Positions 48,146 to 56,053 of a DNA stretch of 64,000 bases are shown here, piece after piece (position 1 is the stretch's first letter; each line of letters starts with the position of its first letter). Origin of the DNA: Actibacterium lipolyticum. Its GTDB lineage: Bacteria > Pseudomonadota > Alphaproteobacteria > Rhodobacterales > Rhodobacteraceae. Position numbers and translations under genes: made by a program. The stretch lies in contig NZ_FXYE01000001.1 in the NCBI RefSeq assembly GCF_900184935.1, positions 558,001-622,000 on the forward strand. Reading direction: 5' to 3'. The notes beneath the pieces are model-generated. The model was not told where the DNA came from, made no database searches, and saw only the letters and a list, made by a program, of their open reading frames with translations.

Positions 48146-48733
48146 ATGCCAGCAAACGAAGCCAGAGTTGAGCAAAATGAGTTCTCCAAAGCGTGGCGGC
48201 GATCCTTTGGGAGGAGCCCACCTCTGGGGCATGTGCTGAGGCACGACTACTTCCAAAATTGGACGCGGTTCCACGCGCTGCCTGACTCCAAACGGTATGC
48301 AGAATGTGACGAAGAATTTGGCATTATTCTCGAACGAGCCAACACTCTCGCGGCAGAGTGTTTTGAGCAACAGCCACCTGTCTGGATTGCTACCGGATGC
48401 CTCTCGGAATTTGCCTTAGAAGACAATGATCTCCCTACTCGCATGAATATGTCGAAAGTAATGGTTTGGATCGACAAGGACGAAGCGCCGGCAGATCAAC
48501 AGGAATGGTCATTTTTTGCATCCCGCGCGGAATGGACGCGAAGCTCTTTGGACGGGCTTTTTCGAGAGATCGCTGAAGATCGAGAACGAGCAGTTTTGTT
48601 TTCCGAAGGTGCTCAAACTGTGTTTGCGCCGTATGATGGAGGCTTCGACATCATCAGTTTGCAGCCCGGTAAAGTTACTCAACTCGAAAATACCTACAGC
48701 ACTTGGATGTCGAGTAGATCGGATAAGTTGTAG
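48146..48733 (+). CDS. DUF3885 domain protein, accessory, low GC
   Basis: A 195-residue soluble protein that fits DUF3885: FSKAWRRSFGRSPPLGHVLR, NWTRFHALPDSKRYAECDEE (about residues 38-57) and an FGIILERANTLAAECF helix. Its function is unknown. Codon use (AGA, AAT, ATT, TTT) and composition are visibly more A/T-rich than in aspS and the DUF1800 gene around it. The start is uncertain: ATG at 48146 has no clear SD, and a TTG at 48110 follows GCGGGA. It is the only gene of the inverted-repeat unit 47986-48810. Confidence 0.75.
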   Translation: MPANEARVEQNEFSKAWRRSFGRSPPLGHVLRHDYFQNWTRFHALPDSKRYAECDEEFGIILERANTLAAECFEQQPPVWIATGCLSEFALEDNDLPTRMNMSKVMVWIDKDEAPADQQEWSFFASRAEWTRSSLDGLFREIAEDRERAVLFSEGAQTVFAPYDGGFDIISLQPGKVTQLENTYSTWMSSRSDKL

Positions 48734-48742
48734 GTAGGTCTG

Positions 48743-48771
48743 GGCTCGAAGCGGTCATTGCGCTTCGAGCC
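48743..48771 (+). terminator. Perfect 11-bp hairpin after the DUF3885 gene
   Basis: GGCTCGAAGCG, 7-nt loop, CGCTTCGAGCC, 10 bp after the stop codon. It resembles a terminator stem, but only a weak T content follows. Confidence 0.6.
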
Positions 48772-48782
48772 AGCCTTGGTTC

Positions 48783-48887
48783 TCAAATGCACCTTTTACT
48801 GCAATGGGCTGGCCCTTGCGGCCGCCTTTTTGTTTTTGGGGGCTTCGGCCCCATGTTATACAGGCGCGCGCGCCTCACTTTCGCCAT
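48783..48887 (-). CDS. Possible small basic protein, 34 residues
   Basis: The frame starts MAKVRRARLYNMGPKPPKTK and ends SKRCI. AAAAGGAG lies 9-10 nt before the ATG, a near-perfect SD. The last dozen residues are encoded by the right end of the DUF3885 unit, so the ancestral C-terminus would have differed. The internal PPKTKRR is encoded by the aspS terminator T run read in reverse, which argues for caution. No homologue is known to me. Confidence 0.35.
   Translation of the reverse strand: MAKVRRARLYNMGPKPPKTKRRPQGPAHCSKRCI
48811..48838 (+). terminator. Right direct repeat and surviving aspS-type terminator
   Basis: GGCC, CTTGC, GGCC (48811-48823) followed by GCCTTTTTGTTTTT. Joined to the GGCT of the element end it still makes a hairpin with a T run, so it probably terminates the DUF3885 and aspS transcripts. 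Confidence 0.65.
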
Positions 48888-49015
48888 AAGGGTCGGCTCC
48901 TTTTGGCTTAAACGCTGCGCGTGCAAAAGCAGGGGCGACATTCGTTCGCGGGAATGGTTAAAATTAGCATGAGTTACCTGATTAAGAAGACAGGTCACTG
49001 GCAGAGGTTCCACAG

Positions 49016-50395
49016 ATGATGAAATTCACAGACCTTGCCGAGGTGCGATTTGGCACTGGCATAAGCGTCAGGCGGTCTGGCCCCAAGGATGTTGATGATA
49101 TTCTGCGCCGCTTGCAGTCGCGCGACGATATGGCAGCACGGCATCCGATTGATGAATTCAAAGAAGTGCTTCCTGTTCTGTGGGAAATCCGCAAGCTGCA
49201 GAAGGTGCGCAAAGAAAAGAAGGACTCCCCAGAAGGGCTGGAGGCGCTGACAACGGTACGCGATTTGCGCAAGACGGCGCGCGACAATCAGCAGCATTTC
49301 CTGAACGCAGCCTTTCGACGGTCGATCGATACAACCGACGGCTTCCGCGAGCGTTTGACCAGGTTCTGGGCAGACCATTTCACCGTCAAAGGCAAAACCG
49401 ATATCTTGCGCAACTCGGTTTCCACCTATGTGGAGGAAGCCATCCGCCCGAACATGACAGGCTCTTTTGGCGCGTTGCTTAAGGCGGCCACGACGCATGT
49501 GATGATGCTGAACTATCTTGATCAAGCGACGTCGGCGGGGCCGAACTCGAAGGCGGCGCTGGCCACCAATCGGGGGATGAACGAAAACCTTGCTCGTGAG
49601 GTGATCGAACTCCACACGCTTGGCGTGGATGCCGATTATTCCCAGACAGATGTGCATGAATTGGCAAAGCTTTTTACGGGCATGTCGTTCACGGCCGAAA
49701 AGGGTTTCCTGTTCCGCCCCTATTTTGCCGAACCCGGCGCGCTAAGCGTTCTGGGAAATACCTATGGCAGCGATACGCCCAAGATGGATGACATCTATGC
49801 CGTGCTGGATGATCTGGCCGTTCACCCCGCCACGGCGCATCATATCACGCGTAAGATCGCCACTCATTTCGTATCGGACCACCCCGACGAAGCACTGCTG
49901 ACGCATATGGTGGCGGCCTACACAGGGTCGGGGGGCGATTTGCTGGCGACCTATGCGGCCATGCTGGAACATCCTTCGGCATGGGCGCCGACGCTGTCCA
50001 AGGTGCGCCAGCCCTTTGATTTTGTCGCCGCATCGCTGCGCGCGCTGGACATCCCATCCGAAGAGCTTCTGAAACTGGATTGGAAACGGACCAGAGCATT
50101 GCTGAACCTGCCCATGCGCGTGATGGGGCAAAATTGGGAAAACCCCACAGGGCCTGACGGTTGGCCAGAAGCCGCCGAAGAATGGGTGACACCACAGGGC
50201 ATGGCAGGGCGCATCCAATGGGCCATGTCGGCCCCCGCATTGCTAAGCCCGGCGTTGCCCGATCCGCGCGTTTTTGTCGATTCCGCGCTGGGTGGTGCCG
50301 CCAGCGGCGACTTGCGATTTGCGGCGAATGCGGCCGAAACACGGGCTATCGGGATTGGCCTGATCCTGTCCTCACCCGACTTCCAAAGGAGATGA
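49016..50395 (+). CDS. DUF1800 domain protein
   Basis: A 459-residue protein of the DUF1800 family: FLNAAFRRSIDTTDGFRERL, TRFWADHFTVKG, then NENLAREVIELHTLGVDADY and FTGMSF-type motifs are the family core. The function is unknown. No signal peptide is visible in residues 1-30, although the partner DUF1501 protein has a Tat signal. SD AGGTTCCACAG is weak. The DUF1501 gene starts 2 bp after its stop, so the pair is cotranscribed; the two families commonly occur together. Confidence 0.92.
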   Translation: MMKFTDLAEVRFGTGISVRRSGPKDVDDILRRLQSRDDMAARHPIDEFKEVLPVLWEIRKLQKVRKEKKDSPEGLEALTTVRDLRKTARDNQQHFLNAAFRRSIDTTDGFRERLTRFWADHFTVKGKTDILRNSVSTYVEEAIRPNMTGSFGALLKAATTHVMMLNYLDQATSAGPNSKAALATNRGMNENLAREVIELHTLGVDADYSQTDVHELAKLFTGMSFTAEKGFLFRPYFAEPGALSVLGNTYGSDTPKMDDIYAVLDDLAVHPATAHHITRKIATHFVSDHPDEALLTHMVAAYTGSGGDLLATYAAMLEHPSAWAPTLSKVRQPFDFVAASLRALDIPSEELLKLDWKRTRALLNLPMRVMGQNWENPTGPDGWPEAAEEWVTPQGMAGRIQWAMSAPALLSPALPDPRVFVDSALGGAASGDLRFAANAAETRAIGIGLILSSPDFQRR

Positions 50396-50397
50396 CG

Positions 50398-51639
50398 ATG
50401 GCATCATCCGCCATATCCCGCCGCCGTTTTCTGGCCCGCTCTGTCGCCGTTGGATGTTCGGCTGCGGCGTCGCCGTTTCTGACGCCGGTCACCTTGGCAG
50501 CGGCTCCTTGGGATCAGCGGCTGGTGGTCATCATCCTGCGGGGCGCGATGGATGGGCTGGACGTCGTGCAGCCCTATGGTGACCCGGAATTTGCCTCAAC
50601 GCGCAAACGGTTGCGGTTCGGCGAAGCAGGCGGCGCGACCGACCTTGACGGGTTCTTTTCGCTGCACCCGGGGTTGTCGCCACTGACTGGGCTTTGGCTG
50701 AAAGGTGAACTTGGCTTCGCCCATGCCGTTTCCACCCCTTACCGCGACAAACGCAGCCATTTCGATGGTCAAGATTTGCTAGAGGCCGGAACCGGGTTCG
50801 ATTTTGGCAATACCCAAATCCGCGACGGTTGGCTGAACCGCATGTTGCAGGCCGTTCCGGGGCTAAGCGCCCAAACCGCCTATGCCATCGGGCAAGACGA
50901 ATTGCTGATCCTGTCTGGCGATGCCGAGGTTTCAAGCTGGTCACCCGATGCGCGCCTTTCGTTGTCGCCGCAGGCCAAAAAGCTGTTGGCGAAAGTGTCG
51001 CACAATGACCCGCTGTTTCGCGAAGCCCTGAACGAAGCGGTCGATATTGCCGAAAGCACCCAAGCCAACGCCGGGGTCTTTGACCCAGAAACCGATAACA
51101 GCGCTGCAGAAATGCAATCACAGATGATGGCCGTTGCGCGTGGCGAAAACCATCTGAAGGTCGTCAATTTCGCGATTAATCGCTTGCTGGAGGAAACCCG
51201 CATCGCCTCGTTCTCGATCAACGGGTGGGACACGCATAACAACCAGTCGAACGGCCTGAAAAAGCCACTGTCGCAGCTTTCCGATACGATCCTTGCGCTG
51301 AAACAGGGGTTGGGGTCCGTCTGGGGCCAGACAACGGTTCTTGCCATGACCGAATTTGGCCGCACGGTGCGTGAAAACGGGTCTGGCGGCACCGACCACG
51401 GAACGGGCGGCGCGATGATCATGGCGGGCGGTGCCCTGCGCGGCGGGCAGGTCTGGGGCAACTGGCCGGGCTTGGCGCTGGCGGATCTTTACAAGGGGCG
51501 CGACCTAACACCAACCGAAGACGTCCGCGCCTATGCCGCATCGGCCATGCAGGGCTTGTTCGGGCTGGATAGGCATGTGTTGGAAACGGCTGTTTTTCCC
51601 GGTCTTGATATGGGCGGAGTGGGGCGCATCATTCTTTAA
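50398..51639 (+). CDS. DUF1501 domain protein with Tat signal
   Basis: A 413-residue protein. The N-terminus ISRRRFLARSVAVGCSAAAS is a twin-arginine signal, so the folded protein is exported to the periplasm. The body is of the DUF1501 type, distantly related to the alkaline phosphatase/sulfatase fold: LVVIILRGAMDGLDVVQPYG, then DKRSHFDGQDLLEAG, SINGWDTHNNQ and MTEFGRTVRENGSGGTDHG with likely metal ligands. The substrate is unknown. The start at 50398 has AAGGAG 6 nt upstream; 50392 is too close to it. Confidence 0.92.
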   Translation: MASSAISRRRFLARSVAVGCSAAASPFLTPVTLAAAPWDQRLVVIILRGAMDGLDVVQPYGDPEFASTRKRLRFGEAGGATDLDGFFSLHPGLSPLTGLWLKGELGFAHAVSTPYRDKRSHFDGQDLLEAGTGFDFGNTQIRDGWLNRMLQAVPGLSAQTAYAIGQDELLILSGDAEVSSWSPDARLSLSPQAKKLLAKVSHNDPLFREALNEAVDIAESTQANAGVFDPETDNSAAEMQSQMMAVARGENHLKVVNFAINRLLEETRIASFSINGWDTHNNQSNGLKKPLSQLSDTILALKQGLGSVWGQTTVLAMTEFGRTVRENGSGGTDHGTGGAMIMAGGALRGGQVWGNWPGLALADLYKGRDLTPTEDVRAYAASAMQGLFGLDRHVLETAVFPGLDMGGVGRIIL

Positions 51640-51704
51640 ACACCTTCCCTCGGTCACTCTGTTCCGATTAAATCGAACGAACAGACAGTGAGGGAGGCAA
51701 AGCC

Positions 51705-52418
51705 GTGTCACAAGATCGGAGCCTTGGTGCGCCAGTAACAGACTGGGTGCCGCCGCCACGCCCGAACGAGGTCGTGCTTGAAGGACAATACGCGCGCCTT
51801 GAAAAGCTGACGGCAGGCCAACACGCCGCTGACCTTCACACAGCCTATGCCGTTGATGATTCCCTGTGGGATTACATGCCAGACGGCCCGTTCCATTCGT
51901 CGGCCTCGTTTCATCGCTGGGCCGTTGAAGCGGCCGCCAGCAGCGATCCCTATTTCTATGCGATCAAAGATCTTGAAACCGGGCGCTTCGCCGGGCAGGC
52001 CAGTTTCTTGCGGATCGCCCCCGAGGCAGGGTCGATCGAAGTGGGGTACATCAATTTCTCTCCGGCCCTGCAACGCACCCGCGCCGCGACAGAGGCGATG
52101 TATCTGATGATGCGCTGGGCATTTGAGGCGGGCTATCGCCGGTATGAATGGAAATGCAACGCGCTGAACATCCAATCCCGCCGCGCCGCTCAGCGGCTTG
52201 GGTTCAGTTATGAAGGTGTGTTTCGCCAAGCAACCGTCGTGAAAGGACGCAACCGTGACACGGCTTGGTTCGCTGTGATCGACAAGGAATGGCCCGCACT
52301 GAAAGAAGCCTTCGAGGCTTGGCTGGCCCCGTCGAACTTCGACGCGGATAGGAAACAGATTGAACGCCTTGCTGACCTGACAGGGCTTGTGCGCGCGGCG
52401 AACGACCCGGCGCTGTGA
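51705..52418 (+). CDS. GNAT acetyltransferase, RimJ/RimL type
   Basis: A 237-residue protein: EGQYARLEKLTAGQHAADLH, then GSIEVGYINFSPALQRTRAA (the acetyl-CoA region) and WKCNALNIQSRRAAQRLGFS YEG-type motif, as in RimL and YdaF-like enzymes. The substrate (an N-terminus or small molecule) is unknown. A GTG start follows GAGGGAGG. A C-terminal extension (about 200-237) is helical. It stands alone after the DUF1501 gene. Confidence 0.88.
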   Translation: MSQDRSLGAPVTDWVPPPRPNEVVLEGQYARLEKLTAGQHAADLHTAYAVDDSLWDYMPDGPFHSSASFHRWAVEAAASSDPYFYAIKDLETGRFAGQASFLRIAPEAGSIEVGYINFSPALQRTRAATEAMYLMMRWAFEAGYRRYEWKCNALNIQSRRAAQRLGFSYEGVFRQATVVKGRNRDTAWFAVIDKEWPALKEAFEAWLAPSNFDADRKQIERLADLTGLVRAANDPAL

Positions 52419-52429
52419 CGGGGCAGACC

Positions 52430-53146
52430 CTATACCGGGCCTGCCGCCTTAATCCGCGCTTCGACCAGCCCACTTAAATGGCTTAACGCAGTCTGGGCTG
52501 CCAAACCTTGGCGGCGTTCGGCAAGGCAGACGGCGGCCTCTTCCAGCGGGCTATCAGCGGCCGCCCGCGCAACGCCCGTCAGGAATTGAGAGACATAGTC
52601 CAACGTTTGCGTGTCCATGCTTGCTGCCAGGACGCTGGAAATATGAACCATATCATCACGATAGGCGAACGGATCGGGGTTGATCCTTTCGTCGCGTACG
52701 GTGCGCAGACCAACGGGGCGATCTTCTTCCGGAAGGCGCGACAGGACGGCGTGTTGGAACACGGCAAGGCTTTCGACCGGTTTGGGCAAGAAGCCATCGG
52801 CCCCTGCATTCAGGGCACGTTGTTCGGCCCCGTCGTCACCGCTTGTCGCCAAAATCGCGCCGACGCGTGGGGTTGTGGCGGCAAGTTCGGCGATCAGGCT
52901 TTCACCCGCACCATCCGGCAGCCCCAAATCGATGATGGCGACGCTGGGGCGATAAACCTGCAAATGCCGCCGTGCCGAACGCAGACAATCGGCGCGCCTG
53001 ATCCGGGCACCGGATCGCAGACACAAAAGCCGCATGGCTTCGGATGCGAAGTGGCTGTCTTCCACAACCAGAATCGTCATCCCAAGAAGAGGGCGGTCTG
53101 ATTGGCTGTGATGCTGATTAAGAAGGTTGGTCAGTTTGTTGGTCAT
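52430..53146 (-). CDS. Orphan response regulator with N-terminal receiver domain
   Basis: A 238-residue protein. The receiver domain is about 22-140: TILVVEDSHFASEAM (acidic pair Glu29-Asp30), phospho-acceptor Asp73 in AIIDLGLPDGAGESL, Thr101/Ser102 in ATSGDD and Lys122 in FLPKPVES. The C-terminal part (about 155-238) is helical, without a recognisable DNA-binding or enzymatic domain. No histidine kinase is adjacent. It may act by protein-protein contact, for example in a phosphorelay. Confidence 0.88.
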   Translation of the reverse strand: MTNKLTNLLNQHHSQSDRPLLGMTILVVEDSHFASEAMRLLCLRSGARIRRADCLRSARRHLQVYRPSVAIIDLGLPDGAGESLIAELAATTPRVGAILATSGDDGAEQRALNAGADGFLPKPVESLAVFQHAVLSRLPEEDRPVGLRTVRDERINPDPFAYRDDMVHISSVLAASMDTQTLDYVSQFLTGVARAAADSPLEEAAVCLAERRQGLAAQTALSHLSGLVEARIKAAGPV

Positions 53147-53289
53147 GGCTGCGACTCTTTGATCATCAAGGGCAGTAAAGCGCAGGAATGCCTAATGCTT
53201 GGTAAACGCCGCGGCATTTCGCGCGGCCCCCTTGCGGCAACACAGCCCGCAAAGCATAACCTGCATCAACGGAGGAAAAGGAGTTTGCT

Positions 53290-53694
53290 ATGATCGGTCG
53301 TCTGAACCATGTCGCCATCGCCGTGCCGGACCTTGAAGCCGCGTCGGCGCAATATGCCAACACGCTGGGTGCGAAGGTCAACGCCCCGCAGGATGAGCCG
53401 GATCACGGCGTGACGGTAGTGTTCATTGAACTGCCCAATACAAAGATCGAACTGTTGTACCCGCTGGGTGACGATAGCCCGATCAAAGGCTTCCTTGAAA
53501 AGAACCCCGCCGGTGGCATCCATCACATCTGTTACGAGGTCGATGACATCATCGCGGCCCGCGACAAATTGAAGGAATCCGGTGCGCGTGTTCTAGGAAC
53601 CGGAGAGCCGAAGATCGGTGCGCATGGCAAGCCTGTTCTGTTCCTGCACCCAAAGGACTTTAACGGCACACTCGTAGAGCTGGAGCAAGTCTGA
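53290..53694 (+). CDS. mce: Methylmalonyl-CoA epimerase
   Basis: A 134-residue VOC-fold enzyme that interconverts (S)- and (R)-methylmalonyl-CoA in propionyl-CoA metabolism. Two VOC units are visible: RLNHVAIAVPDLEAASAQYA with the first metal histidine and GGIHHICYEVDDIIAARDKL with the second, and the ending FNGTLVELEQV supplies the glutamate. The SD GGAGGAAAAGGAG is very strong. Its stop overlaps the DUF1467 start (TGATG). Confidence 0.95.
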   Translation: MIGRLNHVAIAVPDLEAASAQYANTLGAKVNAPQDEPDHGVTVVFIELPNTKIELLYPLGDDSPIKGFLEKNPAGGIHHICYEVDDIIAARDKLKESGARVLGTGEPKIGAHGKPVLFLHPKDFNGTLVELEQV

Positions 53695-53987
53695 TGGGGA
53701 TCACCTCGGCCATTGTTCTGTTCGCTGTGATTTGGTTCATGGTGTTGTTCATCACGCTGCCAATCCGGCTGCGAACGCAGGGCGATGAAGGCGAGGTGGT
53801 GCCGGGCACCCACGCGGGTGCCCCAGCAAACTTTAACCCAAAGCGTACCGCAAAAATCGTCACGATGATTGCGGTCGTGCTTTGGGTGATCATTGCCGGG
53901 ACAATCCAGTCCGGTGTGATCAAAGTCAGTGACTTTGATGGGCTGAATCGCCTGACGATAAAGAAAGTCGGTGGAACTGATGAGTGA
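53694..53987 (+). CDS. DUF1467 family membrane protein
   Basis: A 97-residue protein with two transmembrane helices (about 5-23 and 53-72) and the family motif FITLPIRLRTQGDEGEVVPG. The function is unknown; it commonly follows mce in alphaproteobacteria, here with a one-base overlap of start and stop. The last 62 bp (53926-53987) overlap the convergent gene on the other strand. Confidence 0.92.
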   Translation: MGITSAIVLFAVIWFMVLFITLPIRLRTQGDEGEVVPGTHAGAPANFNPKRTAKIVTMIAVVLWVIIAGTIQSGVIKVSDFDGLNRLTIKKVGGTDE

Positions 53988-54642
53988 ACGTAGCGGCGCC
54001 CAAAACGGGCACCAAAAGGTTCAACAGCGGTACGGATAGCGGCATCGCCATCAAAATCCCGGCGGCCCAGATTTTAAGCCCGTGCTTTTTGCGCAGAGCA
54101 GTGGCCGCCGTGTTCCCGATGCGTCGTGCCGCGACCATCTGAAAATATTCACGGCCCAGCAGATACCCGTTCACCACCCAAAACAGCACCGGGGCGAAGG
54201 GGCCGACGAAGAAGTAAAAGATCAGCGCAACGATGTTAACCGCGATCAGAACGCCGAAAAAGTTCACGCTTTCCCTGAACGCTTCGTAAAACCCAACGGG
54301 TTTGGCCGGTGGCAGGTGAGGATAATGCCGGTCCTCTACTGCGGCGGCGACCTCGTCCAGAAACAGACCGGTAAAGGCCGACGCAACGGGCACCATCAAA
54401 AAGATAGACAGGAATATCATCAGGCCGACGGCGGCGAATGATAAAAGATCACCGACCCAACGAACCTCGCCAATAAACGGCAACGTCGTCCCGTCGGGAA
54501 CCGCCCAGCCGATCAGGCCAACGAAAAGCGCGGTGATTGCCGCCAACAAGATCAGAGTCAGCCCGATACCAAGCCAAAGCACCTTGCGAAACCGTCGGTC
54601 GGTTAGCTGGGCGATCGACTTTAGAAAGTCGTTGAAAATCAT
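53926..54642 (-). CDS. EI24 / CysZ-like membrane protein
   Basis: A 238-residue protein with four or more hydrophobic segments: VLWLGIGLTLILLAAITALF, LMIFLSIFLMVPVASAF, VNIVALIFYFFVGPFAPVLF and LMAMPLSVPLLNLLVPVL. The family includes E. coli CysZ, a sulfate permease, and the EI24 proteins. The YLLGREYFQMVAARR motif is typical. The stop lies 62 bp inside DUF1467, an unusually long convergent overlap. Its ATG overlaps the stop of the nitroreductase gene by 4 bp (ATGA). Confidence 0.88.
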   Translation of the reverse strand: MIFNDFLKSIAQLTDRRFRKVLWLGIGLTLILLAAITALFVGLIGWAVPDGTTLPFIGEVRWVGDLLSFAAVGLMIFLSIFLMVPVASAFTGLFLDEVAAAVEDRHYPHLPPAKPVGFYEAFRESVNFFGVLIAVNIVALIFYFFVGPFAPVLFWVVNGYLLGREYFQMVAARRIGNTAATALRKKHGLKIWAAGILMAMPLSVPLLNLLVPVLGAATFTHQFHRLSLSSGDSAHQSH

Positions 54643-55217
54643 TCGCTGACCCAGTTCGTGATGGCATCCAGATCAGGGCGCGGGCGTTCTGGCGGGGCCG
54701 AGGTTTCGGTGCCCAGATGAATGAACCCCGCCACGCTTTCGTCTGCGGAAAGGCCAAGACCCTGTTCCACAAATGCCCGGTCGTGCGAGGCCCAGCCGCT
54801 TAGCCAATTCGCACCCCAGCCAGAGGCAAGCGCCGCATTGACCAGCGCAAGACAAACCGCCCCGGCGGAATATACCTGCTCAATCTCGGGCACTTTGGCC
54901 GAAGGTTTCGGCGCAGCGATCACCGCAACGATCAACCCGGCATCAGCAAAAGATTTGCGCGTCTTTTCAATTTGGTCGGCATCCATGCCAAGCGCCTGAC
55001 CCCGTTCAGCCGACAGCGCGGCCAAACGGTCGGTCGCTGCGCTTTCTAGAACGATGAACCGCCAAGGCTCCAACTTGCCATGGTCCGGAGTGCGCGCCGC
55101 TGCGGTTAAGATCGGGACAAGCGCGGCTCGCGCCGGAACCGGTGCTCTAAGTGTTTTGGCCGGTCGGGAACGGCGGCTTAGCAAAAATTCCATCGCAGCG
55201 GGGTTTGGGGTTGGCAT
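54639..55217 (-). CDS. Nitroreductase family protein
   Basis: A 192-residue FMN-dependent oxidoreductase. FLLSRRSRPAKTLRAPVPAR and AARTPDHGKLEPWRFIVLE are the FMN-binding regions; GWGANWLSGW and GFIHLGTE lie in the C-terminal half. Physiological substrates are usually quinones or nitro compounds, not determinable here. The start MPTPNPAAMEF at 55217 is chosen; the in-frame extension to 55433 has no similarity to the family. It is cotranscribed with the EI24 gene. Confidence 0.9.
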   Translation of the reverse strand: MPTPNPAAMEFLLSRRSRPAKTLRAPVPARAALVPILTAAARTPDHGKLEPWRFIVLESAATDRLAALSAERGQALGMDADQIEKTRKSFADAGLIVAVIAAPKPSAKVPEIEQVYSAGAVCLALVNAALASGWGANWLSGWASHDRAFVEQGLGLSADESVAGFIHLGTETSAPPERPRPDLDAITNWVSE

Positions 55218-55381
55218 GGCATCTCCGATATTTTTACTCGGGAAATATGTCGGCGTTGCGCGCGCGCAATTCAACCCGGAAATCACCGTAACGCTGGAAA
55301 CTGCGTTCTTCCGGGGGAAATCTGTGGTCTTTCCTGCATTGCCCCCGCATTTTCGTGTCAGATCACCCCCAAGGGACGACA

Positions 55382-55639
55382 ATGACCAACCCCGACCTTT
55401 CGCATCTTTCCGCACCCGGAACCGAAATCGCACTGCGCGTCACGCCCAAAGCATCGCGCAACGCCGTGAAACAGGAAAAGGGCGGCCTGCGCGTTTATGT
55501 GACAACGGTGCCAGAGGGCGGCAAGGCCAACGCGGCGGTCGTTAAACTGTTGGCAAAGGCCGTGGGTGTGCCAAAGACGCGGCTGCGTCTGGTGCGGGGC
55601 CAAACCTCGCGCGATAAGGTGTTTATCGTGCTGGACTAA
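55382..55639 (+). CDS. DUF167 (YggU) family protein
   Basis: An 85-residue protein: EIALRVTPKASRNAVKQEKG, then LRVYVTTVPEGGKANAAVVK and LRLVRGQTSRDKVFIVL. This is the UPF0235/DUF167 family of unknown function. AAGGGA precedes the ATG at 55382 by 7 nt. It converges on the 79-residue gene, with an 8-bp gap. Confidence 0.92.
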   Translation: MTNPDLSHLSAPGTEIALRVTPKASRNAVKQEKGGLRVYVTTVPEGGKANAAVVKLLAKAVGVPKTRLRLVRGQTSRDKVFIVLD

Positions 55640-55647
55640 GCCGCGCG

Positions 55648-55887
55648 TTACTTGTTTTTCCCGACAAGCTTGTAAACCCCTTCGGGTAGATCCAGCGCGG
55701 CGGCAAGCTCATCAATCTGCGTCAGGGATAACGTGATTTTCTGAACCTTGTCAGTGCGCTGATCGTATTGTTCGACCGTAATACACTCTTCAAACGCATT
55801 GATGGTCACGTCTTCCTGAAGGTGCCCCCCGCCTTCGTCGACAAGGGTGATAACGGTGGCGTCAAATTCGTGCTCAATTGTAAACAT
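55648..55887 (-). CDS. Conserved small protein, 79 residues
   Basis: A compact acidic protein starting FTIEHEFDATVITLVDEGGG and ending LPEGVYKLVGKNK. It appears to be a small beta-rich domain that is conserved among Rhodobacterales under no assigned function (from memory, not checked). A signal peptide is absent. The promoter probably lies in the 165-bp gap that it shares, divergently, with the M48 gene. Confidence 0.75.
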   Translation of the reverse strand: MFTIEHEFDATVITLVDEGGGHLQEDVTINAFEECITVEQYDQRTDKVQKITLSLTQIDELAAALDLPEGVYKLVGKNK

Positions 55888-56053
55888 AAGATCAGGCTAG
55901 CCCGGCCCGGCGGGTTTGGAAATGGCAAACCTGCGCTGTCGATGACAAAGAGTTTATGGCGCGCGATCATATATTCGCGCTTGCCGGAAAGAGTTGATTG
56001 GCGTCGGGCGTCACAATCACTATCTTGAAGCGACTAGAGTTTGGAGTTTGCCA

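Larger units (their letters stand above)
47986..48810 (+). mobile_element. Non-autonomous element with 14-bp terminal inverted repeats carrying a DUF3885 gene
   Basis: The ends AGCCCATTGCAGTA (47986-47999) and TACTGCAATGGGCT (48797-48810) are perfect inverted repeats. The match extends to 18 bp through the flanking palindromic GGCC. Inside are two perfect 11-bp hairpins (48054-48079 and 48743-48771) around one low-GC gene. Nearly identical 13-bp direct repeats flank the unit, as expected for a target duplication or a split site. No transposase is present, so mobility would have to come from elsewhere. The 825-bp size is that of a cargo-bearing MITE or cassette. Confidence 0.6.
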
